Shown here in pieces: positions 6,810-7,585 of a stretch of DNA of 7,585 bases; the first letter of the stretch is position 1; the number at the start of each line of letters is the position of its first letter. Made by a program: the position numbers and the translations under genes. Origin of the DNA: Actinomycetes bacterium (GTDB lineage: Bacteria > Actinomycetota > Acidimicrobiia > Acidimicrobiales > Microtrichaceae); the NCBI GenBank assembly GCA_023427825.1, contig JAEZAI010000367.1, forward strand, positions 1 through 7,585. Reading direction: 5' to 3'. The notes under the pieces are model-generated. The model saw only the letters and a list, made by a program, of their open reading frames with translations, searched no databases and was not told the origin of the DNA.

Positions 6810-7468
6810 ACCCGACGGCGCACCCGCTGCCCGGCGACCTCGCCGGTGCGCTGGCCCGCCGGGTGCACGAGGTGCTCCGCTCGGAGCGTGACCGACCCCT
6901 GTTCGGCGGCATCGACGGTCGCAGCGGGGGCGGGAAGACGACGCTCGCCGCGGCCCTCGTGACATCCCTCGGCGCTGGGTCGCCACCGACCGACGTCGCG
7001 GTCATCGGCGGTGACGACTTCTACGCAGGGGGCGGCGCAACGACCTGGGACGCCCGGTCGACCGCCGAGATGGCCGACCGGGTCATGGACTGGCGTCGCC
7101 AACGCGACGTCCTCGTGGCGCTCAGGGACCACGGCCTCGCGAGCTGGCGGCCGTTCGACTGGACCTCCGACGACTGGGACACCGACGTCGTCCCGCTGCT
7201 CGAGCGCCCGACGACGTGCGCCGCCGCCACCGTCGTGGTGCTCGAAGGGGCCTACACGTGCCGACCGGAGCTCCACGCGCTCCTCGACCTCCGAGTGCTG
7301 CTCGACACGCCGACGGCGGTCCGACGCGCACAGCTCCGGCGACGCGAGGGCGACTGGTTCCGCGACGACTGGGATGCCCGCTGGGCCGCGGCGGAGGACC
7401 ACTACTTCGGTACGGTCATGACCCCGGACCGCTTCGACCTGGTGCTGGGAGCACCGACCGAACCCTGA
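6806..7468 (+). CDS. Uridine-kinase-like P-loop protein
   Basis: A 220-residue P-loop protein that resembles uridine kinases and related small-molecule kinases, which phosphorylate a nucleoside or similar hydroxyl compound with ATP. Walker A is GRSGGGKTT at 38-46 (K44, T45). IGGDDFY at 67-73 matches the uridine kinase segment that carries the catalytic Asp after the second strand. VVVLEGAYTCRPEL (143-156) fits the Walker B-like strand with E147. LRVLLDTP (162-169) and the Arg-rich stretch RRAQLRRREGDW (173-184) fit the last strand and lid. The GTG start overlaps the methyltransferase stop in a GTGA, with no clear Shine-Dalgarno sequence, so translational coupling is likely. The true substrate is unknown; a nucleoside kinase role is an inference from the family. 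Confidence 0.85.
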   Translation: MNPTAHPLPGDLAGALARRVHEVLRSERDRPLFGGIDGRSGGGKTTLAAALVTSLGAGSPPTDVAVIGGDDFYAGGGATTWDARSTAEMADRVMDWRRQRDVLVALRDHGLASWRPFDWTSDDWDTDVVPLLERPTTCAAATVVVLEGAYTCRPELHALLDLRVLLDTPTAVRRAQLRRREGDWFRDDWDARWAAAEDHYFGTVMTPDRFDLVLGAPTEP

Positions 7469-7475
7469 CCTGGCG

Positions 7476-7585
7476 TCAGCGTCGATCGCCGAGCTCCTCG
7501 CCGTCCACGTAGGCCCATCGGCCGTCGACGCGCTCGAACCGGCTGCGTTCGTGCAGTTGGCCAGGACCGGCAGTCGATTCGTACC
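7476..7585 (-). CDS. YchJ-like (UPF0225) protein, C-terminal fragment
   Basis: Only the last 35 codons and the stop are inside the window; the gene continues beyond the right edge. The segment GQLHERSRFERVDGRWAYVDG matches, from memory, the conserved end of the UPF0225/YchJ NTF2-like domain, where a hExSrFxRxxGrWxYvdG pattern is typical. The biochemical role of this family is poorly known; many members also carry SEC-C-type metal-binding cysteines at the N-terminus, which would lie outside the window. It converges on the kinase gene with only 7 bp between stop codons and no terminator hairpin. The call rests on a short stretch. Confidence 0.7.
   Translation of the reverse strand, partial: YESTAGPGQLHERSRFERVDGRWAYVDGEELGDRR

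Noticed and set aside
5433..6986. 517-codon minus-strand frame across the flavoprotein and methyltransferase region
   Set aside because: Low-complexity Arg/Gly/Ala product lacking motifs; covers two supported genes on opposite strands.

Overview
This 7.6-kb window has very high G+C, strong G/C preference at third codon positions, tightly packed genes, GTG starts and apparently leaderless promoters. Together with the protein styles, this points to a chromosomal segment of an actinobacterium. I cannot name the genus from sequence alone. I see no mobile elements, tRNA, rRNA or CRISPR; all genes look intact except the two cut by the window ends.

Layout. (1) Positions 1-1581, plus strand: the 3' part of a type I Baeyer-Villiger monooxygenase (BVMO), missing only its extreme N-terminus. 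(2) 1582-1635: a 40-bp perfect, spacer-less palindrome inside a longer imperfect one, between convergent genes. (3) 1647-3521, minus strand: a full ABC exporter with fused membrane and ATPase domains. (4) 3522-3584: a short divergent promoter region with a near-consensus SoxR box. (5) 3585-4037, plus strand: soxR, with the complete [2Fe-2S] cysteine motif. (6) 4067-4909 and 4949-6097, minus strand: a two-gene unit in which an FAD-dependent oxidoreductase of the sulfide:quinone reductase/NDH-2 superfamily precedes a short-chain dehydrogenase. (7) 6098-6209: a second divergent promoter region. (8) 6210-6809 and 6806-7468, plus strand: a SAM-dependent methyltransferase and a uridine-kinase-like P-loop protein joined by a 4-nt GTGA overlap. 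(9) 7476-7585, minus strand: the C-terminal end of a YchJ-like (UPF0225) protein.

How the genes work together. The clearest functional unit is soxR plus the divergent exporter. The SoxR box lies inside the 19-bp spacer of a TTGACT/TACGGT promoter that reads into the exporter, which is the arrangement MerR-family activators act on. The natural inference is that redox-active compounds oxidise SoxR, which then induces the pump. The flanking BVMO, SDR and flavoprotein are all redox enzymes and could belong to the same detoxification or catabolic theme, but no SoxR box precedes the flavoprotein/SDR unit and the BVMO promoter is outside the window, so that link is conjecture. The methyltransferase/kinase pair and the YchJ-like gene look like unrelated neighbours.

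I found no wholly new system. The most rewarding points are the SoxR operator architecture, the 40-bp palindrome, and three start codons that each sit 7 nt after a TANNNT -10 hexamer.
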